Source: Diphasiastrum complanatum
Lineage: Eukaryota; Streptophyta; Lycopodiopsida; Lycopodiales; Lycopodiaceae
DNA: 64,000 nucleotides
Direction of reading: 5' to 3'
Assembly (NCBI GenBank): GCA_029204225.1
Contig: CM055106.1
Span: forward strand, 45,267,313-45,331,312
Part shown: one piece after another, positions 1-12,530 of the stretch
How the letters are laid out: every line of letters starts with the position of its first letter
How positions within the stretch are numbered: the first letter of the stretch is position 1
Made by a program: the position numbers and the translations under genes
The notes under the pieces: generated by a model
The model's database searches: none
What the model saw: only the letters and a program-made list of their open reading frames with translations
What the model was told of the DNA's origin: nothing

Positions 1-875
1 TTTACATGGCCCAAGTCTATTCTATTCCATAAAACAATATTTTACATGTGCTCATTGGGCTATGGGCTTACGCACGCAGGATGTCACAACCCTCGCACCT
101 AATTTTCTATATCTTGGCTAAATTTATTTATTTACAAGAAATGCCCTCAACATGGCCCCTGACTTGAAGTCATGCTGGTCCCTCGGCACTATGGCGCTAG
201 TATGGTCCGCAGGTTTCTCGACAATGCTTTATTAGGTAAGTTGTAACCTGTTATGTGACGACTTATTTTAGTCCAATGATAGTTTTTTGGTTTTTATTCT
301 TTTAAACTTCTAGTTTTAGATAGCTGATTTTCTATAGTTCTATAGTATTTCATTATTTTAGGGTTTAAGTATAGAATCGATCCAGAAAGATCGGATTTTC
401 ACTGTCAATCCAAAGTCGGAAAATAAATCACATCCAATAATTATAGTTATGACAATTACAGTCGCGAGACTATAAAGAGCCCATGTATTTCACGATTTTT
501 GATAAGAATAGTTTGATGAGCAAATACTCGTGTGCCTATATTTTGGAGTAAATTGTTGAAGATTACTCTATGAATTAATGAATGAATGTATATGTTGTTG
601 ACTATTTTTTTAGAGATTACATTGTCTGTAAACTCTATCTTATTCCAATTAATGATGAATGTTATATAAAGTTCGATTGATACTACTTTGAGATTAGTCG
701 AGTACAAATCGTGCTGAGGCATACATGTGATTATATTACACTAGTACCATTATGAATTATGTCAAATTGTGAGAGGAGAAATGTCTTGAGAAAATTTTTC
801 TAGAAGCATATAAGACAAAGACTCGCTTAGACTATTTCTTGGACAGGTTGGCTATTTTAGAAGGTTCGTTCTTAA
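1..875. other. AT-rich intergenic, no gene recognised
   Basis: I see no credible coding signal in this stretch. It is AT-rich, and open frames are short and without recognisable motifs. It ends where the copia RNase H remnant begins, so part of it may be decayed copia internal sequence. Confidence 0.4.
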
Positions 876-2870
876 GTATCATTATGTTAGAAGCAAAGTT
901 CTCGACAAAGAGGTCAGATTGCAGTACTATCGAATGCAAGATATGGCAGCAGATATTTTTACCAAAGCTTTAAGCTTAGATGCACACAGAAAGTTCTGTA
1001 CAGAACTAAGTTTAAAGGCCAAGGCATTCATGGATTCAGATTAAGAGGGAGTGTTGGATTATTCTCCTACTAATCGACTAATTGACATTTTAATCTTCGT
1101 CCAACTTTTATCTAGACCTGCAAATTTCTTCCTGTGTTTACACAGTCTGCATAACTACTCAGAAACGGTTCACAATGTCGGGATTTTTGCCTTTCAGCAT
1201 TTTCTCTCACTTTGGCTTTTTCGCAAAATGCTAGATGCCTCAAATGTTAAGCAAATGACTTTGGCAAAGACCTTCGTGTTATTCGCATTTTTTGCATCAC
1301 AGTTTACGTTCATTTCTACAGAGTTACAGATTACGTTCAAATCTACAGACAGACTGTTTACGATCAAAGCCACCGACTTGCATTAATTCATCAAGCAAGT
1401 AATTTCTGAGAAGTCCTAACTAGATGGATGCCAACACATCACAACCAACTGGATGACGCATTTGACGACCTAATTGCTTAGTATAAATAGTTGTTCATAT
1501 TTTCACATTATCAATCAATGATCTTAGATCAAGAAGTATTGAATAGTTAGCATTCTTTCAAGCCTACGAGCTTGGACACTCTTGAGCATTCTAGCTCACT
1601 TCTTTCGAGTTGATTAGAGATTGCTATTGCGCTAACTGCTTATCAACATTGTGCTTAATTCAGACTTATATTTAGTCGGTCAAAGATAGCTTAGGGTACG
1701 CAACTTTGATCTGCAACTTGTTGTACTCATTTACATCTATTTAGTTTTCATATTGAATCAATACTATCTTCTTATTGCGTTCAGGTTCGTCTCATAATGT
1801 ATTTTTTTCTGTAGTAATTCAATACTTTAATGTTTGGCTACGTAATCACTGCAGTACTAATGATTTCAAAGGTAGTTACTATAAGATCGAATGTGATTTC
1901 TATCACTATTGTTTTGTTTGAAATTGATAGGCATAGTTATGCATAGAGAGAGAGGAAGATAGTTTATTCCAATGTGCACGATAAGTATTAATTCTTGTCG
2001 TTCGAATTTTTTTTATTTGATTCTATTCTACTTATCTTTCATACACCTCTTTCCAACAGTCAGAATGATAGCTATCTATTGTAGGACGGATCTAGTAAAT
2101 TAAGTAGATTAATGTCATGCTTTCAATGTACTAATCACTGACATCCAATAATCAATGTAAATCTACAATCGAGTCAGCGCCCTGATCATGTTTATTTTTA
2201 TTCAGTAGGCATTAAGCTGTATCCAATTTTTTGCTCAACAACATTCAGCTGAAGCTTATTCTCCAATACACAGCCTTGCACTGTTGCTTCAAGCTATTGT
2301 ACTCATTTTTCAATCAATTCTACACTACTGCTTTGTTCTATTGCGCATTGCTACTTTCATTCATCTTGATCTTTTTTGTTGGTAACTGACACCGCACTTC
2401 CGATCCGCAACCATCTGTTGCTAAAACTTTTGTTTCTATTACATGTTTCCGATTTGATGTTAGAGTTCTGTTTCTATCAGATCTCTACTAATTTGATATC
2501 AGTTGATCCTTCTACATTCCCATCATTTTGACGACATGGTATCAGAACTCATTTATGATAACCAGCCATTTTTTGACATGGTATCAACAAAGGTGGTTCA
2601 GTAATCTGCATTTCTATTGCTGGTTATCAGTCTTGTTTCTACCAAGACATCATTTCAGCAAGAGTGTAACCAACAATATTTCAATATCGTTGTTTCTACC
2701 AATGATCTCGCTCTCTATGCCATAATGGATTGGTCTTCTAGTTCATCTCTGATTGACAAACTCGACGGAGAGAACTACCATCTCTAGAAGTTCAAGATGA
2801 AGGTAGTGCTACTTTCCAAAATAACTGTGGGACATCGTTGATGTCACAAAAGTCAATATCAAAGACTCCC
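876..2870 (+). mobile_element. Ty1/copia fossil A: pol end, long LTR, gag start
   Basis: This is a Ty1/copia remnant. The left part (876-1046) encodes the end of the copia RNase H domain with the family signature ADIFTKAL. It is followed by a purine-rich tract and TGTTGG, the start of a long LTR. Right of the LTR comes a primer-binding site matching initiator-Met tRNA (TGGTATCAGAAC, 2537) and the first codons of a copia gag (DKLDGENYHL type, from about 2725). Internal sequence therefore flanks the LTR on both sides, as expected after recombination between LTRs of tandem copies. The element is broken, with most of its internal region absent. Its LTR is about 85 percent alike by eye to the one ending at 8846, so it is not recent. 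Confidence 0.8.
1052..2536 (+). repeat. Copia LTR A, about 1.49 kb
   Basis: The LTR starts TGTTGGATT directly after the purine tract and ends CGACA immediately before the tRNA-Met primer site. Its last 475 bases or so recur at 8348-8846, including a shared stretch around 2062-2230 (GTCAGAATGA onward). That makes the two LTR ends members of one family. Confidence 0.75.
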
Positions 2871-3259
2871 CAAATCATTTATATTCGAGCTGCTCAGACT
2901 AGATCCTTTTTTTGGCTGTACAGTGCTACGGTCACCTACTCTACGTGCCCTCTTTGCTTTCTGTAGTTGTTCTTTCTCGTACAATTGTTTCTCAGAGGGT
3001 GGATATGTACCTACTGGGTACTCTAGATACCATGGCAGACATCTCTTTTCTCAATCAGATATTCCAATGCCAATCCACCTGTTAGGAAACATGCAGTCCA
3101 CTATGTCTAGATTGAGCCAACCTGTGCACGGAGATGCTAGATATATGTCCAACTTTATGCATTGACAATAACCACCTGAAACAAATAAAAAATAGAAACC
3201 ATAAATCAACTGTTGATAACGACGAAAATCTACTACAAGCATAATCATGATGAGAACTG
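2871..3259. other. Unassigned spacer with short open frame
   Basis: A plus-strand frame (2923-3165) encodes an 80-residue peptide without a recognisable domain. It lies between copia A and the unidentified minus-strand coding-like segment. I cannot assign a function; it may be decayed gag or host sequence. Confidence 0.25.
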
Positions 3260-3598
3260 TTACCTGTACAATACTCTTATGGAAGACATGCCAATTTCTT
3301 TTTGGTCCTCATATGCACTGACATTCTTCATCTTCCTTTGAAGCTCCAAGAAACCGTGCACAAAGTGGCATGCACGAGCATCTGAAAAAAATGCCGAAAA
3401 AGTATCTAGTAGACTCTCGTCCATGGAAGAGCTCATAAAGGAAATCATTCTTTTTCTTTCATCAAACATGTGGTACCAATACATTTCTTTAGCCATGAAA
3501 AGCCTAAAGCCCTGGTTGTCAATTAAAATGACATACAGCTCCCTCTCTTTTGGTGTGGATGCAAGAATGCATAAGATTTCACCTTTCCTGAAACTCAT
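3260..3598 (-). pseudogene. Unidentified coding-like segment, minus strand, left part
   Basis: The minus strand has a 112-residue open frame whose composition looks protein-like (charged and hydrophobic alternation, no low complexity). I recognise no domain. A second protein-like minus-strand segment lies at about 5880-6083, and the copia nest at 3616-5835 sits exactly between them. One reading is a host or DNA-transposon gene split by the copia insertions; a chance open frame is the alternative. The two segments have not been shown to belong together. Confidence 0.35.
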
Positions 3599-3615
3599 AA
3601 GATTACATTCATGAT

Positions 3616-5835
3616 TGTTGGATTTACCTCCTCTACTCTCCTAAATCCCATGTAAATCTAGTTCCATTCATTGCTATATATTTGCTTGCATTGTCACGCA
3701 GTTCAACTACTGAAGACGAGCAAGAGAAGACGGGCGACATATCGGAGTTGAACGAGCTATCAGGTAGACCCAAGTTGGTCGACATATTGGAGAAGCCCGA
3801 CTTATCACCAGTAGTGCACGGATTGAGAGAATTGAACGGACTGGTCCTCCCAGCACTTCTCCCAACATGGTATCAGAGTTACAAAGAAATTAGAACCTAT
3901 CTTATTCTTTAAGTGGTTTCATTTCAGAGCTATTTCTATAACCTGATAAGCTTCCCACATAACCTGATCCTACTAGCCGATAGGATAATTATTTTCTTCT
4001 TCTGTGTAGACAGTCAGACAAAGCAATCAGAAGATCAGACAGAGAGCGGAAAGCATTGCAAATATTGACAGAACTTGAACACAGAACTAGACAGCACTTT
4101 ATTCAGATTGATTGTAACGAAATGCAAGTCAATGATGCAGGTGAGCACAATACAATAGTGGGCGAAATCGCGTGCTCACAAAGCTAACTACAAATTGTAA
4201 AAGCCATGAGCTTATTATTGACGATCCGCCTGAAGAAGAGAATCAATGCATGAAAGCATCTACTATGTCTGTCTCATCGGATTTAGTAATCCGTGTTCTT
4301 GACCATATGATCAAATTGCATACATGTTGTGTATATATATGATCTATGTGCTATTTACATTTATGCAGATGAGTGTACAACAAATGGCGTGGAGACGTTG
4401 CACCGTCGAGAAGATCGTGGCTGCTGTCATTGTCAAGTTGGTTGCGCAGTACAGAGATGAGCGTGAGGAGGCCGATAAGTCGAGCTTTTTCGATATGTCG
4501 ACCAAGTTGGGTCTATAGCTCGTTCAACTCCGATATGTCGGTCGTCTTCTCTTGCTCGTCTTCAGGAGTTGAACTGCGCAACAATGCAAGTAAATATGCA
4601 GCAATGAATGGAACTAGATTAACATGGGATTTAGGAGAGTAGAGGAGGTAAATCCAACACCCTTTCTTAATCTGGATTTGTGAATGATTTGATCTTCAGA
4701 CTAAGCAGTGCACAAAATTTGTTGTGTGCATCAATGCTCAATGCCTCGGTGAACACATCTGCAACCATGTCCTACATTCGACAGTACATTAAGCTCACAT
4801 CTCTGTCGAGAATCTTGCCCATGACATAGTGATATCAGATCTCAATGTGCTTAGTCCTAGAGTGAAATCTAGGGTTGGCCGATAAGGCAATTGCACTCTG
4901 ATTATCACAAAATATGATAACGCTTGCAGAAGAACTTCTTTTTTGTCGGCTAATCTGACTGCTCGTGACGATGTGTCAGTTTCTAATCTTTATTTGATGA
5001 TCTCGGGCCTTTCTTCTTATGCTTAGTCGAGCCTTTGTTGGTGTATAAGACGTGAGAGTCAATGGTCGAGGAACTGGAGGCTTTGTTCCTTCAAGAGTCT
5101 TCTTGCAACAACATTGTAATAACTCTTGAAAGAATCAGTTCACGGTGTGTCGTGATGATCATCACCCAACTGTCGTATGAGCTTGGCAAGCTTGATAACA
5201 GTGTCATTATTGTGTCTTGATTGTCTATGATAGATCCGACAGCGGCCATTTGCTTCGACAGGTTCTTGAACTGGTTGATGTGATACTGCAAAGAATCACC
5301 ATTTGCCATTTTGAGGGAGTTAAAATTTCTTCTTGAGATGTAGCTTGGAAGCTATATCTCGCATTCATATAATGTGCTCAAGATGTCCCAGACTTCCTTG
5401 GATGTATGAGCTTCGGACACATGGCTAATTTGCATGTCCGAGATGTTGAGGATGATTAGTGCAAAAGCTTTTCCATCCTTTCGCTTCCATCGCAAGATTG
5501 TTGCGTCATCAGCTTTGGGTCTTGCCTCTGTACCTGTAACGCCATACAATTCCTTGGCCATTAGCACAGTTCTCATCTTAAATTTCCACAGATGGTAATT
5601 GGCTCCATCAAGCTTGTCCATGATAGGACTAGCTTTTTCTTGGGAATCCATGTGAAAGATCAGTCTAGATAATAGTTGTAACTATCAGTGACTTAAGTAT
5701 GAGAATCTTGCTTCTGCTATCACCGCGCACTTAGCTCTAAACTTAACTTCATTATTGTGTTCGCCTACTAAGTTACCAGTAGTGCACGCACTGAGAGAAT
5801 TAAACGGACTGATCATCCCAACACTTCTCCCAACA
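3616..5835. mobile_element. Nested Ty1/copia fossils with short (about 250 bp) LTRs
   Basis: A 252-bp LTR on the plus strand (3616-3867, TGTTGG to CCAACA) is followed by a Met-tRNA primer site. A partial LTR of the same family lies inverted at about 4479-4659, attached to minus-strand copia RNase H sequence (4660-4930, with the usual polypurine tract). Minus-strand copia gag (UBN2-like; LDGANYHLWKFKM) occupies 5091-5651. A third LTR end on the plus strand closes the block at 5772-5835. At least two insertions of one family in opposite orientation are needed. All copies are broken; none looks whole. The LTRs are still alike, so the family was active moderately recently. Confidence 0.75.
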
Positions 5836-5879
5836 ACAATTATGACCTGCCAATGAAGGTGTTGAACTTGAGAATGTAC

Positions 5880-6083
5880 TGAAAGCAACATAAAAAAGAA
5901 GTCTATATACCTTGTGGCATCCATAGCAGATGCTGCTATCATCTGTAGCTTATCCACCATTATGACATTCCCCTTTGCCTTCCAGTCGATATTGTATATG
6001 ACACTATAAAAGGACTTTTTGTTGGCTGGGTTTGCAATAGAGGCTAATCTATAGCCCTTATTGAGTAAAGTCATCTCAACGTC
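5880..6083 (-). pseudogene. Unidentified coding-like segment, minus strand, right part
   Basis: This minus-strand frame reads as ordinary protein for about 60 residues (for example GYRLASIANPANKKSFYS) before ending in low-information sequence. No domain is recognised. It sits just right of the copia block and on the same strand as the segment at 3260-3598. It lies beside the plus-strand SWIM zinc-finger segment but in the opposite orientation, so it is probably not part of that reading frame. Confidence 0.35.
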
Positions 6084-6217
6084 CTATATAAAAAACGAAA
6101 TAAGGTTTCTTGACATGCACTACATAGGCAAGATGGAAATAGAACAAAATTGATCTACAAAATTCTTTACAACGATCCTCTGCAACTGCACATCGAAGAA
6201 CAGATGTCAATAGTTGA

Positions 6218-7031
6218 GTCAAGTGTCTCGGGTTGATTCCTAACGAGGGTCCTTGTGAATGTCCTATTGGTTGTTTAATGAGAGGTATCGCAACGCCTTC
6301 CTTCTACGGTATTAGAAAGCATATTAAAAAAAGCACTCCACAATTTATGTGGTTTTGTGCCACTGATTGCACACACACATGGAAAACAAACAAATGGATT
6401 ACTCAAATGCCTCAGAAACTTCCCAACGTTTGGCCAGTTGCCAAAGGCACTACTTTAACTCAACAAGAAGCTGACATCCTAACACGTGGAGGTTATGTCT
6501 TACAAACGTAGGCTGTGATGGGGGCAAGCCACCAATTTCTCATGAAAGGGGTGTTGGTGCATCAAACTCTCATGAACAACATTGCACACTAGGACATGGC
6601 ACCACTGAGATCATGACTCATCTTTCCCAAATGTAGAAGACACTCTGCCACCCAAAAGACGATTTAAAACCAGAATGGCGATCTCACTCGAGGCACAACA
6701 ACGCATTGATCGGTGTCTTACTATGTTGGCCAGCGTGAAGGCTGTTAAGTGTGTCAAAGAAGGACACCATGAAATCTTCACCATTACAACATTTTGTTTA
6801 GACCACGAGGGAGAGTACGATGTAAGCATACCAAAACAACCATCTTGCACATGTGTGGATTTTCAAGCTCGTCACACGAAGGGAAAGCCGTATCTAGCAT
6901 GCAAACATTTGTACTATGTTTTTCTTAGACTGCTAGGGATGGACCAGAACACAAACATGTTTATTCACCAACCACATTTAATAGAAATTGAGGTGTTTCA
7001 AGCTCTCTCTAGAGAAAGAAACTACCGTTAG
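6218..7031 (+). pseudogene. SWIM zinc-finger protein segment
   Basis: Two adjacent plus-strand frames (about 6233-6511 and 6675-7031) look coding. The second encodes CTCVDFQ, then about ten residues, then CKHLYYVFL, at 6849-6925. This is the CxCx(n)CxH pattern of a SWIM zinc finger, a domain found in plant FAR1/MuDR-type proteins and in host DNA-binding proteins. The first frame is cysteine-rich (CPIGC and CATDC pairs) and may be another zinc-binding module. A gap with a stop separates them, so this is either two exons with an intron or a decayed gene. The family beyond SWIM is not recognised. A MULE or FAR1 relative is plausible but unproven. Confidence 0.5.
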
Positions 7032-7499
7032 TCTTGTTTAGATAGCAAGAAGTTATCTTTCCATGTATAACTTTGGATTGCCTAGTTTTGTGCTTGAAGA
7101 AAGATGTGCAGCCCTGATTGTATCACTTTTTTTGTTATTAAGATTCGTGCTTGGCATGTAATATCTAGCATGTCTTTAAGTTTGAATTTGAGAACTAGGC
7201 TCTCTTGAGATTGTGCAATTGGTACACTTTTGATTCTTCTCAATGTAGCTAGCCATCCATACTAATTGTCATAGTTTTTCTTGCAATTCATGGTACATGT
7301 TTTGGTTACGCACAATTCTTCAGGTTTGAAACTTGTTATTTACACATAATTTAACGCCAAAACTACCAAAAACTGAAACCCAAAAGTTCTAACAAACTGA
7401 ATGTCAAAACTGCCAAAAAGCTCGCTAAAATGGCCAAAAAGCTAGCTTCCAAAAGCTAGCTTCCAAAAGCTCGCTAAAAATCATTCCCCAATCTCATGG
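7032..7499. other. AT-rich spacer with short AGCTAGCTT repeats
   Basis: There is no gene. Around 7430-7485 the motif CAAAAGCTAGCTTC and its variant AAAGCTCGCTAAAA repeat a few times. Confidence 0.4.
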
Positions 7500-7970
7500 A
7501 ACAACCAAAATCAAACCTCAGCAGCATTATCATCAACAGAATTGGAATACATAGCTGCCACAAATGCTACCAAGGAGGAAATTTGCCTAAGGAACCAGCT
7601 TGCAGATATCGACCTTGATCAGCCACATCCAACGACCATCTATTGTGATAATCAAAGCACAATCGCACTATCTCTAAATCCGAGATTTCATTCTCGAAGC
7701 AAGAATATCAAAATCAAATATCACTACCTTAAAGAGAAAGTGCAAAGCGAGGAAGTGTCATTGGTTTACTGTAGGACATGTTTTGTGGCAGCAGATTACT
7801 TCATGAAAACACTATCCAAGGAGCACCATCTCAGATTTAACAATATGCTAAATTTGAAGACCGAAGTTTTTCAGGATCCACATTAAGGGGGAGTGTTGGA
7901 TTTCAATGCTCAGGCCCAAATCCATTCGGTAATGAGCTTCCTAAAAGTTGTATATACTTATACTAGAAAA

Positions 7971-8054
<84 letters not shown>

Positions 8055-8890
8055 GAGAGAGTCGATTTTTTAAGCAGAAGATCAAAATTCAAAATCAGAT
8101 TTTCTCGATACCAGATCGACTCGACTCGACTCATAATTTTAGAATTTCTCAACACTGGATCGATTCGACTCAACTCGTATTTCTAGAATTTCTCGATACC
8201 GGATTGACTGAACTTGAGTCGTAATTTTTCGAGTCAGTCCCGATATTTCTCGAGTCATTGTATATTTTTGATACATGGTATTTTTTTATACTGTCATCCA
8301 TAAATCTGTCACGACGTTGACAGTCCACCTACTCTGTACATACATTTATGGTCAGAATGACGGCTACCTACTGTAGGACGGATCTAGTGAATTAAGAAGA
8401 TTAATGTCATGCTTTCAATGTACTGATCACTAACATCCAATAATCAATGTGAATCTACAATGGAGTCAGTGCCTTGATCAGATTTATTCTTCTTCAATAG
8501 GCATTAAGTTGTAGCCAATTAGTTTTTGCTCAACGACATTCAGTTGAAGCTTATTATTCGATACACAGCCTCGCGTTGTTACTTCAAGCTATTGTACTCA
8601 TTTTTCAATCAATCAGAGTGCAAGCTTTTGTCTACACTACTGCTTTGTTGTATTGCGCATTTCTATTGTTCATTCATCTTGATCCTTTTTGCCGGTAGCT
8701 GGCGCACTTCTGATCTACAACCATCCATTGCTAAGACTTCCAATGCTATTACACATTTCTGATTTGATATTAGAGTTCTTTTTCTATCAGATTTCTACTA
8801 ATCCGATATCAGTCGATCCTTCTGCATTCCCATCGTTTTTACGACATGGTATTAGAACTCATTTATGATAACCAACCATTTTCTGACAAG
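7500..8890 (+). mobile_element. Ty1/copia fossil B: RNase H, LTR, primer site
   Basis: This Ty1/copia remnant begins with the RNase H domain (7542-7883; ELEYIAATNATKEEI and YCDNQSTIALS are typical copia residues). A polypurine tract (TTAAGGGGGAG) and an LTR of about 950 bp (7894-8846) follow. A primer-site-like TGGTATTAGAAC and leader sequence matching copia A come after it. The LTR contains an 86-bp (GA)n tract, and its last half is homologous to LTR A. It is broken and lacks most of its internal region. Like copia A, it has internal sequence on both sides of one LTR. Confidence 0.8.
7975..8060 (+). repeat. (GA)n microsatellite, 86 bp
   Basis: GA dinucleotides are nearly uninterrupted here, with one TA change near 8049. 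The tract lies inside the copia B LTR. Confidence 0.95.
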
Positions 8891-11285
8891 AAGAACATTC
8901 TACCATAGTTTTGAAAAATATGCTGCAAACGCAAATTAGTGAACCCAAAACCAAACTTCTCTTGAGAAACTAGCATTCCAATCTGGGATGCAAATCCAAG
9001 TGCTTCCATCTTCCAACCAGATGAAGAGCTTGTCTCCAATCCCATCCAAGACTTTAGCCGAGAATACCCATGTAAAGACCACCAAGAATACTACTATGAT
9101 GAGGACAAGATTAATACACAAAGAGAGACTAGTGGGAGCCAAACCACCCATCCAATTAGAGTGTAAGCAACACCTCACCCCCCGAGCCATGGCAAGTGAA
9201 TACCTGATGAGAGGAGAGAAACCAACAACCCAGAGCCAAAAGCTTACAATGGAGGAGGGCGAATCCCTACCCGTATACATAGGGGTAAGAAGCATGTGCA
9301 TGCACCCATGCAACCTCCCTTGCAGTCCATCTGAACATAGGTCACATACCCCATGACCCGTCACATGCCATGCACTACGTCACATAGGAGTGTCTGGGTC
9401 CTCTCATGATTATTAGTTACAAACTGGCCTTGACATGGAATTAAATCGAGGTGTAACCAACAATCTCAAACACTAGAGAGCCGGTCTACCATATTAGGAC
9501 TAATCATCTGAGCTGGATATGGCCATAAGAATGAATCAGTTGTCCAACACTTCCACAACCAAGATGATACTCATTCTCTTCATTTGGTAGCCAATGTTTC
9601 TATATATGCCTTCATAGAGTTTGATAACTAGGGTTCTTTCAAAGTTAATGGACGCTACTGCCTTTCTGTCTTGTTTGGAGTTGGGGTGATACGAGTTGAC
9701 ATTTTCTCAGAGTTTGTGCCTCTTCAATCGAGGGCTCCTAAAAGCCCAAGAATTTTGCTTTGCTCCATCCCTTTTATTATCCTACTAGTCTTAATCAATA
9801 CTTATTGAAAGCTACATATAGCTAGCATAATGACTATTTTGTAAACCTATAGTCATGCTCAAATGTCTAGATGGAGACGGCCATACCCAGGAAAATAGTT
9901 GGTACAAGAGTCTAATTGGAAATTTGATAGTTAGACGTGGGTGAGTAGTTAAAATTGTAAATATAACAACTATTCAAAACTAGTGACAAAAACATATAGT
10001 AACAATCGAAAGTTGAGATGTAAAAGAACATTTAAAAGAAACTGACAAACCTTATAAAATATAGTATATTGGAGGGCAACTCAAAGAGGGCATTTTGAAC
10101 ATTGTTCTTTATGCTCCTGGCCCATGGGCTTTTTGTGTAAATGAGAAATTAGAGACAATTGTGCCATATAATGCCCTAGAAAATGAAATAAAAGATTTAC
10201 CCATATTTTTCACGACGTGATAATACTACTATTTTTTTTTTGATGAAGACAAAGAGCATGGTTAACCAAAGTAATCAATCTCCAGGCTATGTCATAACCT
10301 TAAAAAGAGAAGGAAATAAATGAAGAGTCCTACTATGCTTTAAAACTTACCTCTATTTGTGATCCTCTAGAATTGGCTAGAATTTTGGGTCGAACTAGCT
10401 CACTAGGCCTATTTCTTTGTAGTTTTTGATTAGCCAAGAATGTTATGAACTAAATCATTTCAAGGTTGTGTTCTTGGATTCCCCGACTCTCGTCTACAGA
10501 TTGTCATTATAATGTGTGTTTGTTTAAATCTTACATGAATTGATAGTCTAGATTGAGTTTGGGGACCACATATTCAAACTCTATACTAGGTTTGTGTCGT
10601 GCAGCTTAAAGGCACTGACCATAGGTGTTTGTGGCCTTACTATCAAAGCTTTAGGTCATTTTTGTGCCAGGTGGCATGATTAATACACCAAGGAGATTTT
10701 AACACCACACATTATTCTTGATAATGTATGTTTGTCAACACCTTGTAAGAATATAATTTATTGTTCTCTCTTCTCATCGCTTTCACAACTTGACAAGAAG
10801 ATTTGCTCTACAACGAGCCTCCAAACACACATTTTCTAGTCTATAATCTTGGGCTCACTCAGTTTTTGGGCATAACTAGTTGAACATAACTAGTTTCCAT
10901 ATGTATTCTATATGGGGCAAAGTTTTGAAGCAAGGGTTTTATGTCGCCAAGTGCCTTGCCCAGAGGCAGGGCACGAGGGGGACATAAAGGTCTACTCGTC
11001 GTTAAGACATGCTACCTTCTTTGGCCTTTATGAACGTATTGTCCTACCTAGGTGGATTGCTTGAGCTTTTAATGGCGTAATGCCATGTCTAAAAATTTGC
11101 AACATGTCTATACGATAAGCCAATGCTTGCATGATGCTAGGATTGATGACTCAAATTTGATTCCTTTCAATGGTTTGTTGTAGGCTTCTCTTACTCTTTT
11201 AGGCTTAGTGTTGGTCCTTACACAAGCTTCTAATGCCAATAACAAGAAGATGCTCATCTAAGAGTGGACATGAAGTGAGAGAGTG
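8891..11285. other. Intergenic stretch, nothing firmly recognised
   Basis: A 142-residue minus-strand frame (8936-9364) has several hydrophobic runs but no domain I can name, and the opposite strand is also open there. The rest has no convincing open frame, RNA gene or repeat termini. It is probably decayed transposon sequence. Confidence 0.3.
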
Positions 11286-12530
11286 GCTTTGTGGAACTCT
11301 CCCACTTGATGTCCACCAGTGGATGGGCATCATTTAAAATTTTTGGCATTAAATGATTGTGCGTGATTCATCCCAAGGCCTCCTCGAGTGGGTTGTGGGA
11401 CGATTGGTTCATGGGAGTGCCACTCTCTCACTTGATGTCCTCCCTTGGATGAGCATCTTCTTGTTATAGGCATTGAATGCTTGTGCAAGATTCATCCTAG
11501 GCCTCCTCAAGTCAACACATGTCTCTATGTTGGGTCCAATATGGCCGCTTGTTGTTACATGTGTGGGGACTTGGTCTTGTTAGCGGCATCCTTGCCATGC
11601 AAGATTACCCCACAAGTGATGGGTCAGGCAAAATCGGCTAGCACGACCACTTTCTCACTCGATGTTTGCTCTTGAATAGACATATTTTTGGATTTGGCAC
11701 TAATGCCTGTGCATGATTCATACACAAGCCTCCTCAAGTGGGTTGTGGGGCAACGAGATTATGGAAAAATTGGTTGTCGAGCTTCCACTCGCACTAAATG
11801 TCCACCCTTGGATGGGCATCTTTTTGAAGTTGGCATTAGGTGCTCGTGGACGATTCATCCGCATGCCTCCTCGAGTATGTTGTGGGGCCACTCTCATTTG
11901 ATGTCCACCCTTGGATGGACATCTTCTTGATAGTGGCATTAAATGCATGTGCAAGACTCATTCCCAGGCCTCCTCAAGTGGGTTGTGGGGCAATGGGTTC
12001 ACGGGCAAAACTAGCTAGCATTGCGCACGTGCACGGTGCAACCCCATGATGGGTATCAAGTTTGGGAAGTACAAGTCTTGTCAAACGCATGCATTTTTTA
12101 AAACCTACACTTCCCAACGTTTTGGTAGAGTTAATGCCCAGATGTTGTGCATATCCTGGATCCAAGATGTGGCCTTTTTTTCGACATCCGAGATGTAGGC
12201 TGAGTTTCTGAATCTACACATCCAGATCTGGTTGACATCTTGGAAGTCGAGAAAAAATACGATGCATGTGGCCATGTTATCTCACTTGATATTCACGACT
12301 CCACACTTGATGGCATTTTTTTGAATCTACACATCCAGATCTGGATGACATCTAGGAAGTCGAGAAAAAATACGATGCATGTGGCCATGTTATCTCACTA
12401 TCATTCAAGACTCCACACTTGATATTCACGACTCCACACTTGATGGGCATTTTTTTGAATTTGACATTAAATGATTTTGCATGATTCATTTGCAAGAGCC
12501 TCTTCGAGTGGGTTTGGTTTGATTCTACAA
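11286..12530 (+). repeat. Irregular tandem repeat, about 100-135 bp units
   Basis: A degenerate unit of the form CACTTGATGTCCACCCTTGG, then GGGCATCTTCTTGA, GGCATTAAATGCTTGTGC, GATTCATCC and CCTCCTCAAGTGGGTTGTGG recurs. Unit starts lie near 11303, 11429, 11656, 11791 and 11894, with decayed units to about 12520. Start-to-start distances are about 126, 227 (with inserted sequence), 135 and 103 bp. Open frames over this block are artefacts of the repetition. The array lies just upstream of the RING gene promoter. Confidence 0.8.
12210..12435 (+). repeat. 113-bp tandem duplication
   Basis: Two near-identical copies start at 12210 and 12323 with GAATCTACACATCCAGATCT. Each contains the phrase GATGCATGTGGCCATGTTAT. 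The duplication is younger than the surrounding degenerate array because the two copies differ at only a few positions. Confidence 0.85.

Noticed and set aside
8936-9364. Membrane protein gene on the minus strand
   Set aside because: There are hydrophobic runs but no family likeness, the opposite strand is open as well and there are no splice or start signals; evidence is too thin.
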